Assembly (NCBI GenBank): GCA_002437415.1
Contig: DJPL01000041.1
Span: 1 to 27,466 of the forward strand
Direction: 5' to 3'
Length of the DNA stretch: 27,466 nt
From: Ruminococcaceae bacterium UBA6413
GTDB taxonomy: Bacteria; Bacillota; Clostridia; Oscillospirales; Ruminococcaceae
Shown one piece after another: positions 15,767-22,364 of this stretch (the stretch's first letter is position 1; every line of letters starts with the position of its first letter). Below the pieces are notes generated by a model. That model was not told where the DNA came from. It did no database searches and saw nothing but the letters and a program-made list of their open reading frames with translations. The position numbers and the translations under genes are program-made.

Positions 15767-17146
15767 TTACTGCTCATAAGCTGTAAGCTTATCATTTTCT
15801 ATAGTGATATTAGGATTGTTGAACTTCCAGTTTTTAATGAAGTCGGGTATCTTCTTTGTCGTACCCTTGAAGTCGGGAAGCTTGCTGAGTGTGATAACCT
15901 TATCACTTGCAAATACACTCTTCAGGAACTCCTCGCTCATACGCTCGGTATTGACGGAGGGTGTTCCGCCAAGCTTGGTTATGACCGCACCCGAACCGCT
16001 TGCGGCGCAAACAAACTCCTTGCACCAGGGTATATAGTAAAGCCACTGTACTGTGCTGTCAGATGCGAACACAGCCTCGGGATCGGGAATATATCCGACC
16101 TCGGAAAGCGTAGTCATCTTGCTTGTATCGGTTATCTTTGCAAGCTCTGCATATTTTGCCTTCTGCTCGGTATGGTTTTCGCTGTCGGGATATATATCAA
16201 TACCGCTAATGTCATATGTATTCGCATTGACCGTTGTCAGCTTTGACTGACCGTTCCATACCCAGATAAGGTTAGTAAGCTTGTGATAGTTTTCAAGGCG
16301 GTCATATACCATATACCACAGCTTCTGATAAAGCTGTTTCTTATAGGTCTCCTTGTCCTTCATACCCCACCAGAACCAGCTTCCGCTTGCCTCATGAAGG
16401 GGTCTCCAGATAACGGGAACACCCGCTGTTTCAAGGCGCTGTAAGTAAAGTGCGATAGTGTCGATATCTTCTATAATAACATTATATTCCTTAGTGCCGG
16501 GCGTTACCGCATTTTCAAGGCTGAAATTTCTGATCTCGTCACTGTAGAATGCTCTGCCCTTTACGGAGTCGTCATCAATATCAACAGGAACCTTCCAGTG
16601 CCAGCAGAATGCAACTATACCGTTCTGCTCGTTATGCCACTTGATAGCTTCTTCTATCTGTGTGTAGTCGGGCTCGTCTGTTCCCTGAGCGTAAAGGAAG
16701 TCAAAGCCCATAATAGCGGGCATATCGCCTGTTGTATTGTAATACATTATATTTTCGAACTGGTTTGCGTCGGAGTACTGCTGACCCGAGATCATCTGCT
16801 TTCCGTAAACGCTCTTAAGATAGTTGAAAAGCTCAAGCGTTTCTTCGTTGGTGTTCTCTGAAACCGGCTTAGAGCCGTCGGGTGTTTTCGCTTCAAGCTT
16901 TTTTATCAGCGCGTCTACATCCGTTTCGTATTTTAACGCAACGTCCATATCTATCTTTCCGTTTTCATCAACGGCGATGGGATTTGAACGGAGCTTCTGC
17001 TCATTATCGTTGCTTCCTGATGATGTGTTGTCGGCAGAAGCCGAGGCATTGCCGCTGTCGGTATTTCCTGATGTGTCACCGCTGTTGCAGGCTGTCATAG
17101 ACACAATCAGCGATACGGCAAGAACTGCCGCTAGTATTCTCTTCAT
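15767..17146 (-). CDS. GH26-family beta-mannanase-like lipoprotein
   Basis: 459 residues. GH26 enzymes are retaining hydrolases, most often endo-beta-1,4-mannanases. Residues 1-20 are a lipoprotein signal ending in MTAC (Cys20), followed by a Gly/Ser/Asn/Asp linker to about 55. The catalytic domain covers about 100-425, with GKQMISGQQY, FCWHWKVP, the acid/base Glu252 in IWRPLHEASGSWFWWG, the IYPDSENH segment, and the nucleophile Glu349 in TTLSEVGY. These are the standard GH26 signatures. AAAGGG lies about 10 bases before the ATG. The gene is first in a two-gene unit with the epimerase-like gene, with a near-consensus promoter and a palindrome upstream. The lipid anchor puts it on the cell surface. 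Confidence 0.95.
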   Translation of the reverse strand: MKRILAAVLAVSLIVSMTACNSGDTSGNTDSGNASASADNTSSGSNDNEQKLRSNPIAVDENGKIDMDVALKYETDVDALIKKLEAKTPDGSKPVSENTNEETLELFNYLKSVYGKQMISGQQYSDANQFENIMYYNTTGDMPAIMGFDFLYAQGTDEPDYTQIEEAIKWHNEQNGIVAFCWHWKVPVDIDDDSVKGRAFYSDEIRNFSLENAVTPGTKEYNVIIEDIDTIALYLQRLETAGVPVIWRPLHEASGSWFWWGMKDKETYKKQLYQKLWYMVYDRLENYHKLTNLIWVWNGQSKLTTVNANTYDISGIDIYPDSENHTEQKAKYAELAKITDTSKMTTLSEVGYIPDPEAVFASDSTVQWLYYIPWCKEFVCAASGSGAVITKLGGTPSVNTERMSEEFLKSVFASDKVITLSKLPDFKGTTKKIPDFIKNWKFNNPNITIENDKLTAYEQ

Positions 17147-17161
17147 TGCTAAGACCCTTTC

Positions 17162-17214
17162 ATTAACCTAAATTAAATCTTAAATTTTTCGGAATTTAAT
17201 CCGTTTAGGTTAAT
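17162..17214. promoter_or_regulatory. Long palindrome at the GH26 transcription start
   Basis: ATTAACCTAAA (17162-17172) and TTTAGGTTAAT (17204-17214) are a perfect 11-base inverted repeat. An inner pair, ATTAAAT (17172-17178) and ATTTAAT (17194-17200), extends the symmetry. The right arm overlaps the -10 of the GH26 promoter and the left arm ends just before the ribosome binding site. It could be an operator with two half-sites about 41 bases apart, or a 5' leader hairpin. Confidence 0.6.
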
Positions 17215-17241
17215 TATATCAAATCGACAAATAAATTTCAA
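17213..17241 (-). promoter_or_regulatory. Sigma-A promoter for the GH26/epimerase unit
   Basis: Minus strand: TTGAAA (17236-17241), 17-base spacer, TATAAT (17213-17218). Close to consensus, so strong expression when not repressed is expected. Confidence 0.8.
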
Positions 17242-17299
17242 TAGTTTTATAAAATAGTGTTCATATTAGTGCGAAAAAGTAAAATTTCGGATAAAAATA

Positions 17300-17328
17300 T
17301 TGACCGCGCGGCACGGATATGGTAATAT
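17300..17328 (+). promoter_or_regulatory. Sigma-A promoter for the CNNM/CorC-type gene
   Basis: TTGACC (17300-17305), 17-base spacer, TAATAT (17323-17328). It is back to back with the GH26 promoter. Confidence 0.7.
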
Positions 17329-17359
17329 AAATATGTATATAATTTAAGGTGGTTTCGCG

Positions 17360-17425
17360 TTGAGCAATACTGCCATTAAAACGGAAGAGGTATATTTAAC
17401 CGTATGGAAATACAGCTACTCATAA
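17360..17425 (+). CDS. Possible 21-residue leader peptide overlapping the next gene
   Basis: TTG at 17360, preceded by AAGGTGG with 7 bases of spacing, opens 21 codons that end in TAA at 17423-17425, inside the following gene and in another frame. The ribosome binding site fits better here than for the ATG at 17404, where GGAAGAGG is about 13 bases away. It may couple translation; it may also be chance. Confidence 0.25.
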   Translation: MSNTAIKTEEVYLTVWKYSYS

Positions 17426-18681
17426 TAATAATCGTAATGATCGCCTGTTCGGCGTTCTTTTCGGCAAGCGAAACGGCACTTACAGGCGCTAACCGCATAC
17501 GACTGAAAAGTATGGCTGAAAGCGGTTCAAGAGGCGCTAAGATGGCACTCAAGCTGCTTGACAAGTACGACAAAGTAATCACAACGATACTTATAGGCAA
17601 TAACATAGTAAACATAACAGCATCTTCGCTGGCAACTGTGCTTGCAACCGCGATAGTAGGATCTGATAATGCGGCACTTGTATCCACAGTTGTGCTTACG
17701 CTTGTAATACTCACATTCGGCGAGGTAATGCCCAAGAGCCTTGCTAAGGATCACGCCGAGGGAATGACAGTTGCCACAAGCGGAATAATCACATTCCTTA
17801 CATTCATCTTCACTCCCCTTTCAGCCCTTTTTATACTGCTGAAAAAGCTTGCAAACAAGCTGTTCGGCAACAAAAAGGAGGTCACCGTGACCGAGCAGGA
17901 GCTTATGGCTATAATCGATGAGATCGAGGACGAGGGCGTGCTTGAAGAACAGGAGCGCGACCTTGTAAAATCCGCTCTTGAGTTTGACGAAACGGTAGTT
18001 GATGAAATAATCACACACCGCGTAGACGTTATTGCAGTCGATATAAATGAGGATATAGAAGCCGTAAAGGAAACCTTCATAAACGAGGAATATTCAAGAC
18101 TGCCTGTTTACGAGGGCTCTATCGACCATATCGTAGGCTTTGTAAGCCAGAAGGACTTTTTCAAGAAATACCTTACCAAAAAAGAAGATGAAACCTTCTT
18201 ACTGCGTGATATAATGCAGGAAATACACTATGTTCCACACCTGATGAAGATAAGCGATATAATGAAGCAGATGCAGAAGGACAAGGTGCATATGGCTGTT
18301 GTTCTCGACCAGTACGGCGGCACACTCGGCATAGTTACGCTTGAAGATATACTTGAACAGCTTGTCGGAGAAATATGGGACGAAAACGATGAGATAGTAG
18401 CACCTGTTACATTCGTTTCCGAAAACGAGTTCAACGTAAACGGCGATGTTTCGCTTACAGCTTTCAGACGCTACTGGCACAACAGAACAGGCGACTACCC
18501 GAAGATTGACGGAAGCGCCAAGACTGTCGGCGGCTGGGTGCTTGAGCTGTTTGGAAAGATACCCGAAACAGGCGAAATGGTTACGACCGAGGACTTCAGG
18601 ATAACAGTGCTCAAGGTAAGCGAAAGAAGAATAGTAAAGGTGCGCCTTACGGTTCTTCCGAAGCCCGAAGACAAGGAATAA
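17404..18681 (+). CDS. CNNM/CorC-type membrane protein with CBS domains
   Basis: 425 residues. The DUF21/CNNM transmembrane domain covers about 1-150: a first helix followed by FSASETALTGANRIRLK, then LIGNNIVNITASSLATVLA and GEVMPKSLAKD, the motifs of the group that includes bacterial CorC and MpfA ion exporters. Two CBS domains lie at about 200-320 (MAVVLDQYGGTLGIVTLEDILEQLVGEI), and a CorC_HlyC domain lies at about 340-420. Members export or help export magnesium; the old name hemolysin is misleading. GGAAGAGG lies upstream. Two further membrane-protein genes follow within a few bases. Confidence 0.93.
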   Translation: MEIQLLIIIIVMIACSAFFSASETALTGANRIRLKSMAESGSRGAKMALKLLDKYDKVITTILIGNNIVNITASSLATVLATAIVGSDNAALVSTVVLTLVILTFGEVMPKSLAKDHAEGMTVATSGIITFLTFIFTPLSALFILLKKLANKLFGNKKEVTVTEQELMAIIDEIEDEGVLEEQERDLVKSALEFDETVVDEIITHRVDVIAVDINEDIEAVKETFINEEYSRLPVYEGSIDHIVGFVSQKDFFKKYLTKKEDETFLLRDIMQEIHYVPHLMKISDIMKQMQKDKVHMAVVLDQYGGTLGIVTLEDILEQLVGEIWDENDEIVAPVTFVSENEFNVNGDVSLTAFRRYWHNRTGDYPKIDGSAKTVGGWVLELFGKIPETGEMVTTEDFRITVLKVSERRIVKVRLTVLPKPEDKE

Positions 18682-18682
18682 T

Positions 18683-19357
18683 ATGCGTGTCATTTTTATA
18701 GTCTGTGCTGTACTCGGCACGGTCGGGATATGCGGTCTGCTTGTACTGTTGCTGTTCTTCAGGCTGAAAATAAATCTCGGCTTCAAGCTTCCGAAGGGCA
18801 AGACGATACCGATAGAGCAGTTCATTCCGCAAGGAATATACGGCTATACGGTGTTTATGGCTGTATTCGGCTATTTCGGGCTGATGCTGTTGCCGCTGTC
18901 ACTGCCGTGGTACTTCATCGTACCTGCCGATATAGCGATGGCTCTTATCGTGAACTTTATAGGAACACACTTTCTCTCCCCCGCCGTAAAGCGCTTTGTA
19001 AACGGCAAAGCCCCGAAGCCCGATGACCTTACCGGATATGAAGCCATTGCGCTTGAGAATATAGTCGGCAGCGGATACGGCAAGGTAAAAGTGAAATATG
19101 AGGGAAGAAGCTACCGCTTTGACGCTATACCTGTATATCACACCGATATAGAGGCGGGCGAAAAGGTGGATATAATCACGGGTGAGGACGAGCTTCTTTT
19201 TGTTCAGAAAAAGGACGAGATATATAAAGTCCTTGATGAAGAAAACGAGCCTGCGACAAAACCGGAAAGCAATAAATCGCCCGAACCGAAAAGACGAAAC
19301 GACAGCTTTGTAAGAAAGAGAAAAACCAAAGCTAATGAAAATCAGAAAGAAGAATAA
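18683..19357 (+). CDS. NfeD-like membrane protein
   Basis: 224 residues. One N-terminal membrane helix (about 3-26), two more at about 52-75 and 78-103, then a soluble domain at 118-192 (GYEAIALENIVGSGYGKVKV, later AGEKVDIITGEDELLFVQK). The 'G-x-A-x-x-x-L-x-P/V-x-G-x-G-x-V' then 'G-x-x-V-x-V' pattern fits the OB-fold of NfeD-like proteins, which partner membrane proteases or flotillins. The match is moderate. The tail from about 195 is charged and basic (SPEPKRRNDSFVRKRKTK). It starts one base after the CNNM stop, so both are co-translated. Confidence 0.65.
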   Translation: MRVIFIVCAVLGTVGICGLLVLLLFFRLKINLGFKLPKGKTIPIEQFIPQGIYGYTVFMAVFGYFGLMLLPLSLPWYFIVPADIAMALIVNFIGTHFLSPAVKRFVNGKAPKPDDLTGYEAIALENIVGSGYGKVKVKYEGRSYRFDAIPVYHTDIEAGEKVDIITGEDELLFVQKKDEIYKVLDEENEPATKPESNKSPEPKRRNDSFVRKRKTKANENQKEE

Positions 19358-19360
19358 TAA

Positions 19361-19879
19361 ATGTTTTCTAAGGAAATAACAACTACAGCGGACGATTACC
19401 GCACATTGGTAAGCTTTACCGAATATACGCTGAAAAAGTCCAATAACATACTGTTTATCGCCATGGCGGCACTCGCCGTGATATCGCTTATTATCGGACT
19501 TGCGGGAATTATACCGCTGTATGTTTCAGCGGCGGTATGCGTTATTTGCGTTGTTGTAATTCTTGCCGATATCCTTCGTATATCCAAAAAAGCCAAGGAC
19601 GGCATAAAGTACGGCAAGGTAGTACTCAACGCCAAGCGTACTTTCAGCTACGATGCGGCATCGATAAGGGTATTCGGCGGAAGAACGGCAACAGATATAA
19701 ACGCACAGTGGGATACTATCTTCAAGATATACGAAGTCGAAAAATGCTTTATCATATATTTCAGATACGACCTTGCGTTCTGTCTGCCGAAAAATCAGCT
19801 GACACCGCAGGAAACACTGAATGTGAGAAATTATTTTATAAAGAAAATGGACGGCAGGTTCATTAAAAAGTGCAAATAA
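19361..19879 (+). CDS. YcxB-like two-helix membrane protein
   Basis: 172 residues. A cytoplasmic N-terminal strand pair (EITTTADDYRTLVSFTEYTL) is followed by two hydrophobic helices (about 29-47 and 50-70) separated by a very short loop. The remainder is a beta domain with TFSYDAASIRV, QWDTIFKIYEVEKCFIIYF and FCLPKNQLTPQE. This order is that of the YcxB-like family (PF14317), whose function is unknown. It begins four bases after the end of the NfeD-like gene, so it belongs to the same unit; its own ribosome binding site (AGAAAGAAG) is weak. Confidence 0.7.
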   Translation: MFSKEITTTADDYRTLVSFTEYTLKKSNNILFIAMAALAVISLIIGLAGIIPLYVSAAVCVICVVVILADILRISKKAKDGIKYGKVVLNAKRTFSYDAASIRVFGGRTATDINAQWDTIFKIYEVEKCFIIYFRYDLAFCLPKNQLTPQETLNVRNYFIKKMDGRFIKKCK

Positions 19880-19903
19880 ACACAAATACGAAAGGCAGGA
19901 AAT

Positions 19904-20599
19904 ATGTTAAAGAAACTCAAAAAGCAGGTGCTTGAAGCTAACCTTTTACTTCCGAAATACGGACTGATCACATTTACATGGGGCAACGTATCGGGTATCG
20001 ACCGCGAAAGAGGTCTTATTGTAATAAAGCCGTCGGGCGTTGAATACGATCATATGACGGTTGACGACCTTGTTGTCCTGACTCTTGACGGTGAACAGGT
20101 CGAGGGCGACTTAAGACCGTCAAGCGACACTCCGACACACCTTGAGCTGTACAAGGCATTCCCCGATATCGGCGGTATAGTGCACACTCATTCACAGTGG
20201 AGCACGACCTTTGCGCAGAGCGGACTTGATATCCCCGCACTGGGAACAACTCACGGCGACTATTTCTACGGAGCTATCCCCTGCACCGACAAGATGACTC
20301 CCGAGGCTATCGGCGGCGAGTACGAAAAGGAAACAGGCACAATAATAATCGACACATTCAAAAAGCGTAATATCGATCCGAATGCCGTTCCTGCCGTAAA
20401 TGTACACTCACACGGTCCTTTTGCATGGGGCAAGGATGCGACTGAAGCCGTACACAATGCGGTAGTGCTTGAAAACGTTGCAAAGATGGCAATGTTCAAT
20501 CTTCTGCTTGACAAGAATATCGAGCCTATGCAGCAGGAGCTTCTTGACAAGCATTATCTCAGAAAGCACGGTGCTAACGCATATTACGGACAGAAATAA
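19904..20599 (+). CDS. araD: L-ribulose-5-phosphate 4-epimerase
   Basis: 231 residues, normal for AraD. It converts L-ribulose 5-phosphate to D-xylulose 5-phosphate, feeding arabinose (or ascorbate-derived) carbon into the pentose phosphate pathway. Motifs: TFTWGNVSG at 23-31, KPSGVEYD at 42-49, RPSSDTPTHLELY at 71-83 (Asp75), zinc His94 and His96 in IVHTHSQWS, and His168/His170 in VNVHSHGPFAWG. All expected metal and catalytic positions are present. No araA, araB or transporter is next to it, so it stands alone after membrane-protein genes. GGCAGGA lies before the ATG. Confidence 0.95.
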   Translation: MLKKLKKQVLEANLLLPKYGLITFTWGNVSGIDRERGLIVIKPSGVEYDHMTVDDLVVLTLDGEQVEGDLRPSSDTPTHLELYKAFPDIGGIVHTHSQWSTTFAQSGLDIPALGTTHGDYFYGAIPCTDKMTPEAIGGEYEKETGTIIIDTFKKRNIDPNAVPAVNVHSHGPFAWGKDATEAVHNAVVLENVAKMAMFNLLLDKNIEPMQQELLDKHYLRKHGANAYYGQK

Positions 20600-20617
20600 A
20601 GCTTCGGGGGAAATAAT

Positions 20618-21739
20618 ATGAATATATACTGCATATCCGAGGGAGAGCTTTACCGCATCGAAAACGGCAAGGAACAGCGTGTTCCCTGCGAGCGTGTGGA
20701 AAGCTACCGCGATGCCGTGCGTAAGATGAAAGCCCGCGATGAATGGAAAACCACAGGCAAGGGCGCAAAATTTATGGGCGTTGAGCCCAAAGAATACGGC
20801 GAGGAAGAAGCCTTCAATATGTTGAAAGGCATAGGTTCTTGCGGCGATAAGCTGATATATTCGACCTTTGCGGATAATGTCGGAGGAATGTATTTCAAGG
20901 ACAGCGAGGGCGAAACCTATATCTTTGCAAACCGCGAGGAAATTATCAACAGCATTGATTGCAGCGGTGGAAAATGTGTAGTCTGCGCAGGAAACGGACG
21001 TTACGAAAATCATATTGCGCTTGTAAACACCGATAACGGTAGCTTTGAACAGCTGACAGAGGGCTTTACCAGCGAAACTCACCCGTTCATTTCACGCAGA
21101 AATAACGATATTATTTACTATACAGCAATGGGCTTTGCGACTGACAGAAGCGGAAATGTTGCCGAAAAAAGTCCGTGTACGATATGCCTTTACGATACAC
21201 GGAGCGGTACTATAGACGAGTTTATATCCGAGGACGGATACGACTGCATAAAGCCGCAGGACGATACTGACGGAAACATATACTACATAAGAAGAAAATA
21301 CGTTGCCACAAAGCAAAAAGGCAATCTGCTTGTTGATATACTGTTGTTCCCTGTCAGGATAATCAAGGCTATCGGCGGATTTTTAAGCGTGTTCTCAATG
21401 GCATTCGGCGGAGAGCCTTTACGCACAGGCGGTAAAAATCCCGCAAAGAGCAAGACCGCCGATGAGCGCGAGGCTTTTATCGAGGGCAATATGATAAAAG
21501 CCGAAAAACAGCTTAACGGGAATGCGGACGACGGCGTTATCCCGTCCGACTGGGAGCTTGTAAAGCGTGACAAGAGCGGAAACGAAACCGTTATAAAAAA
21601 GCGTATAATGGACTATAGACTTCTTGAAAACGGCGATATAATCTATTCTAACGGAAGCCGTATAGGAATGCTGTCGGGCGATAAGAATACAATTCTCTGC
21701 AAGATAAAGTACGCAAACTCGATAACCGTAACTGAATAA
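20618..21739 (+). CDS. Unrecognised beta-propeller-like protein with a hydrophobic insertion
   Basis: 373 residues, no signal peptide. The sequence is a series of short strand units of the kind found in DUF5050 or TolB-like propellers: 'KLIYSTFADNVGGMYF', 'HIALVNTDNGSFEQLTEG', 'NDIIYYTAMGF', 'GNIYYIRRKYVAT', 'ENGDIIYSNGSRIGML'. Between two of these blades, residues 236-264 form a hydrophobic, partly amphipathic helix (LLVDILLFPVRIIKAIGGFL and onward), then a charged, low-complexity stretch to about 310. It may sit on the inner face of the membrane. Five Cys occur in the first 125 residues. It follows araD by 18 bases with a GGGGGAAA site and ends at a strong terminator. No function is claimed. 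Confidence 0.6.
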   Translation: MNIYCISEGELYRIENGKEQRVPCERVESYRDAVRKMKARDEWKTTGKGAKFMGVEPKEYGEEEAFNMLKGIGSCGDKLIYSTFADNVGGMYFKDSEGETYIFANREEIINSIDCSGGKCVVCAGNGRYENHIALVNTDNGSFEQLTEGFTSETHPFISRRNNDIIYYTAMGFATDRSGNVAEKSPCTICLYDTRSGTIDEFISEDGYDCIKPQDDTDGNIYYIRRKYVATKQKGNLLVDILLFPVRIIKAIGGFLSVFSMAFGGEPLRTGGKNPAKSKTADEREAFIEGNMIKAEKQLNGNADDGVIPSDWELVKRDKSGNETVIKKRIMDYRLLENGDIIYSNGSRIGMLSGDKNTILCKIKYANSITVTE

Positions 21740-21750
21740 GGTAAAAACTA

Positions 21751-21778
21751 AGCCGCCGTGCATTTCTGCACGGCGGCT
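21751..21778. terminator. Bidirectional terminator between convergent genes
   Basis: Perfect 12-base stem (21751-21762 with 21767-21778), TTTC loop. The minus-strand side is followed by TTAGTTTTTA and serves the HPr-like gene; the plus-strand side has a weaker TCTTGCT tail. Confidence 0.85.
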
Positions 21779-21799
21779 CTTGCTATTAAGAATTAAAGC

Positions 21800-22030
21800 T
21801 TACTTGATGATATACTTGTCAAGCTCAGCCAGAAGCTCATCGCAGTCATCACTGTGAACGCGGAGCTCAAGGGGCTTAGAAAGATCTAAGCTGAATATAC
21901 CCATAATCGACTTAGCATCAATAGCATATCTGCCGCTTACGATATCAACATCGTAGTTGCACTTTGTAACTGTAGTTACGAAATTCTTAACGTCTTCAAT
22001 AGTATTGATTCTGATATTAGCTGTTTTCAT
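21800..22030 (-). CDS. HPr-fold protein lacking the active-site His
   Basis: 76 residues. The second half, AIDAKSIMGIFSLDLSKPLELRV (36-58), is the HPr regulatory-Ser region: Ser41 corresponds to Ser46 of B. subtilis HPr. The first half should carry GLHARPA with His15, but here reads RINTIEDVKNFVTT; the only His is His59. It therefore cannot act as a PEP phosphocarrier in the usual way. Like Crh, it could be phosphorylated on Ser and act in carbon catabolite control, or it may bind something else. AAAGGTAGG lies before the ATG, and a near-perfect promoter is upstream. It is a single-gene unit. Confidence 0.85.
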   Translation of the reverse strand: MKTANIRINTIEDVKNFVTTVTKCNYDVDIVSGRYAIDAKSIMGIFSLDLSKPLELRVHSDDCDELLAELDKYIIK

Positions 22031-22065
22031 ACAAAAAACCTACCTTTCATATTTCGGCTTTCCTG

Positions 22066-22146
22066 TCCGATTGATTTCATTTTACCAAAATGTAAGGCGG
22101 TTGTCAATTACTTTTTAACTGAATTTACTTAAATTTTTCAATCGGA
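22066..22146. promoter_or_regulatory. Inverted repeat bracketing the HPr-like promoter
   Basis: TCCGATTGA (22066-22074) and TCAATCGGA (22138-22146) are a perfect 9-base inverted repeat placed on both sides of the promoter at 22079-22107. It may be an operator pair, or chance. Confidence 0.3.
22079..22107 (-). promoter_or_regulatory. Strong sigma-A promoter for the HPr-like gene
   Basis: Minus strand: TTGACA (22102-22107), 17-base spacer, TAAAAT (22079-22084). The -35 is consensus. Confidence 0.85.
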
Positions 22147-22186
22147 AAGATAACCGTTAGCCTGATTTCCCTTTACCGCCTTATAT

Positions 22187-22212
22187 CTGTAAGTGCTTAT
22201 CGCTCCTTACAG
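22187..22212. promoter_or_regulatory. Inverted repeat CTGTAAG / CTTACAG
   Basis: Perfect 7-base arms at 22187-22193 and 22206-22212, extended by partial ATAT pairing outside, in the gap between the HPr-like gene and mtaB. A TATAAT at 22216-22221 follows without a good -35. The remainder of the 22031-22359 gap holds only the sites listed around it. Confidence 0.3.
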
Positions 22213-22273
22213 CTATATAATAGCACATTTCACGGTACGGTCAAGAGTATTATTGTCAAAAATGCGGTGCAGC

Positions 22274-22302
22274 TTGCAAATTTCGTAATAATAAAGTATA
22301 AT
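22274..22302 (+). promoter_or_regulatory. Sigma-A promoter for mtaB
   Basis: TTGCAA (22274-22279), 17-base spacer, TATAAT (22297-22302). The transcript would start near 22309, right at the CGGAGG site. Confidence 0.8.
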
Positions 22303-22310
22303 TAGGCTAT

Positions 22311-22364
22311 CGGAGGTTCACTTTTAGTGAAACTTACCATAATATAACACGGATGTGATATTAT
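22311..22364 (+). promoter_or_regulatory. mtaB leader: upstream mini-ORF and start-codon hairpin
   Basis: CGGAGG (22311-22316) is followed by GTG at 22327, which opens only six codons (GTG AAA CTT ACC ATA ATA) and stops at TAA 22345-22347. The GTG lies in a small hairpin, TTCACT-TTT-AGTGAA (22317-22331). A second hairpin pairs ATAATAT (22339-22345) with ATATTAT (22358-22364) plus CAC/GTG, loop GGAT. The mtaB start region (22360) lies in its right arm and the mini-ORF stop overlaps its left arm. Confidence 0.45.
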
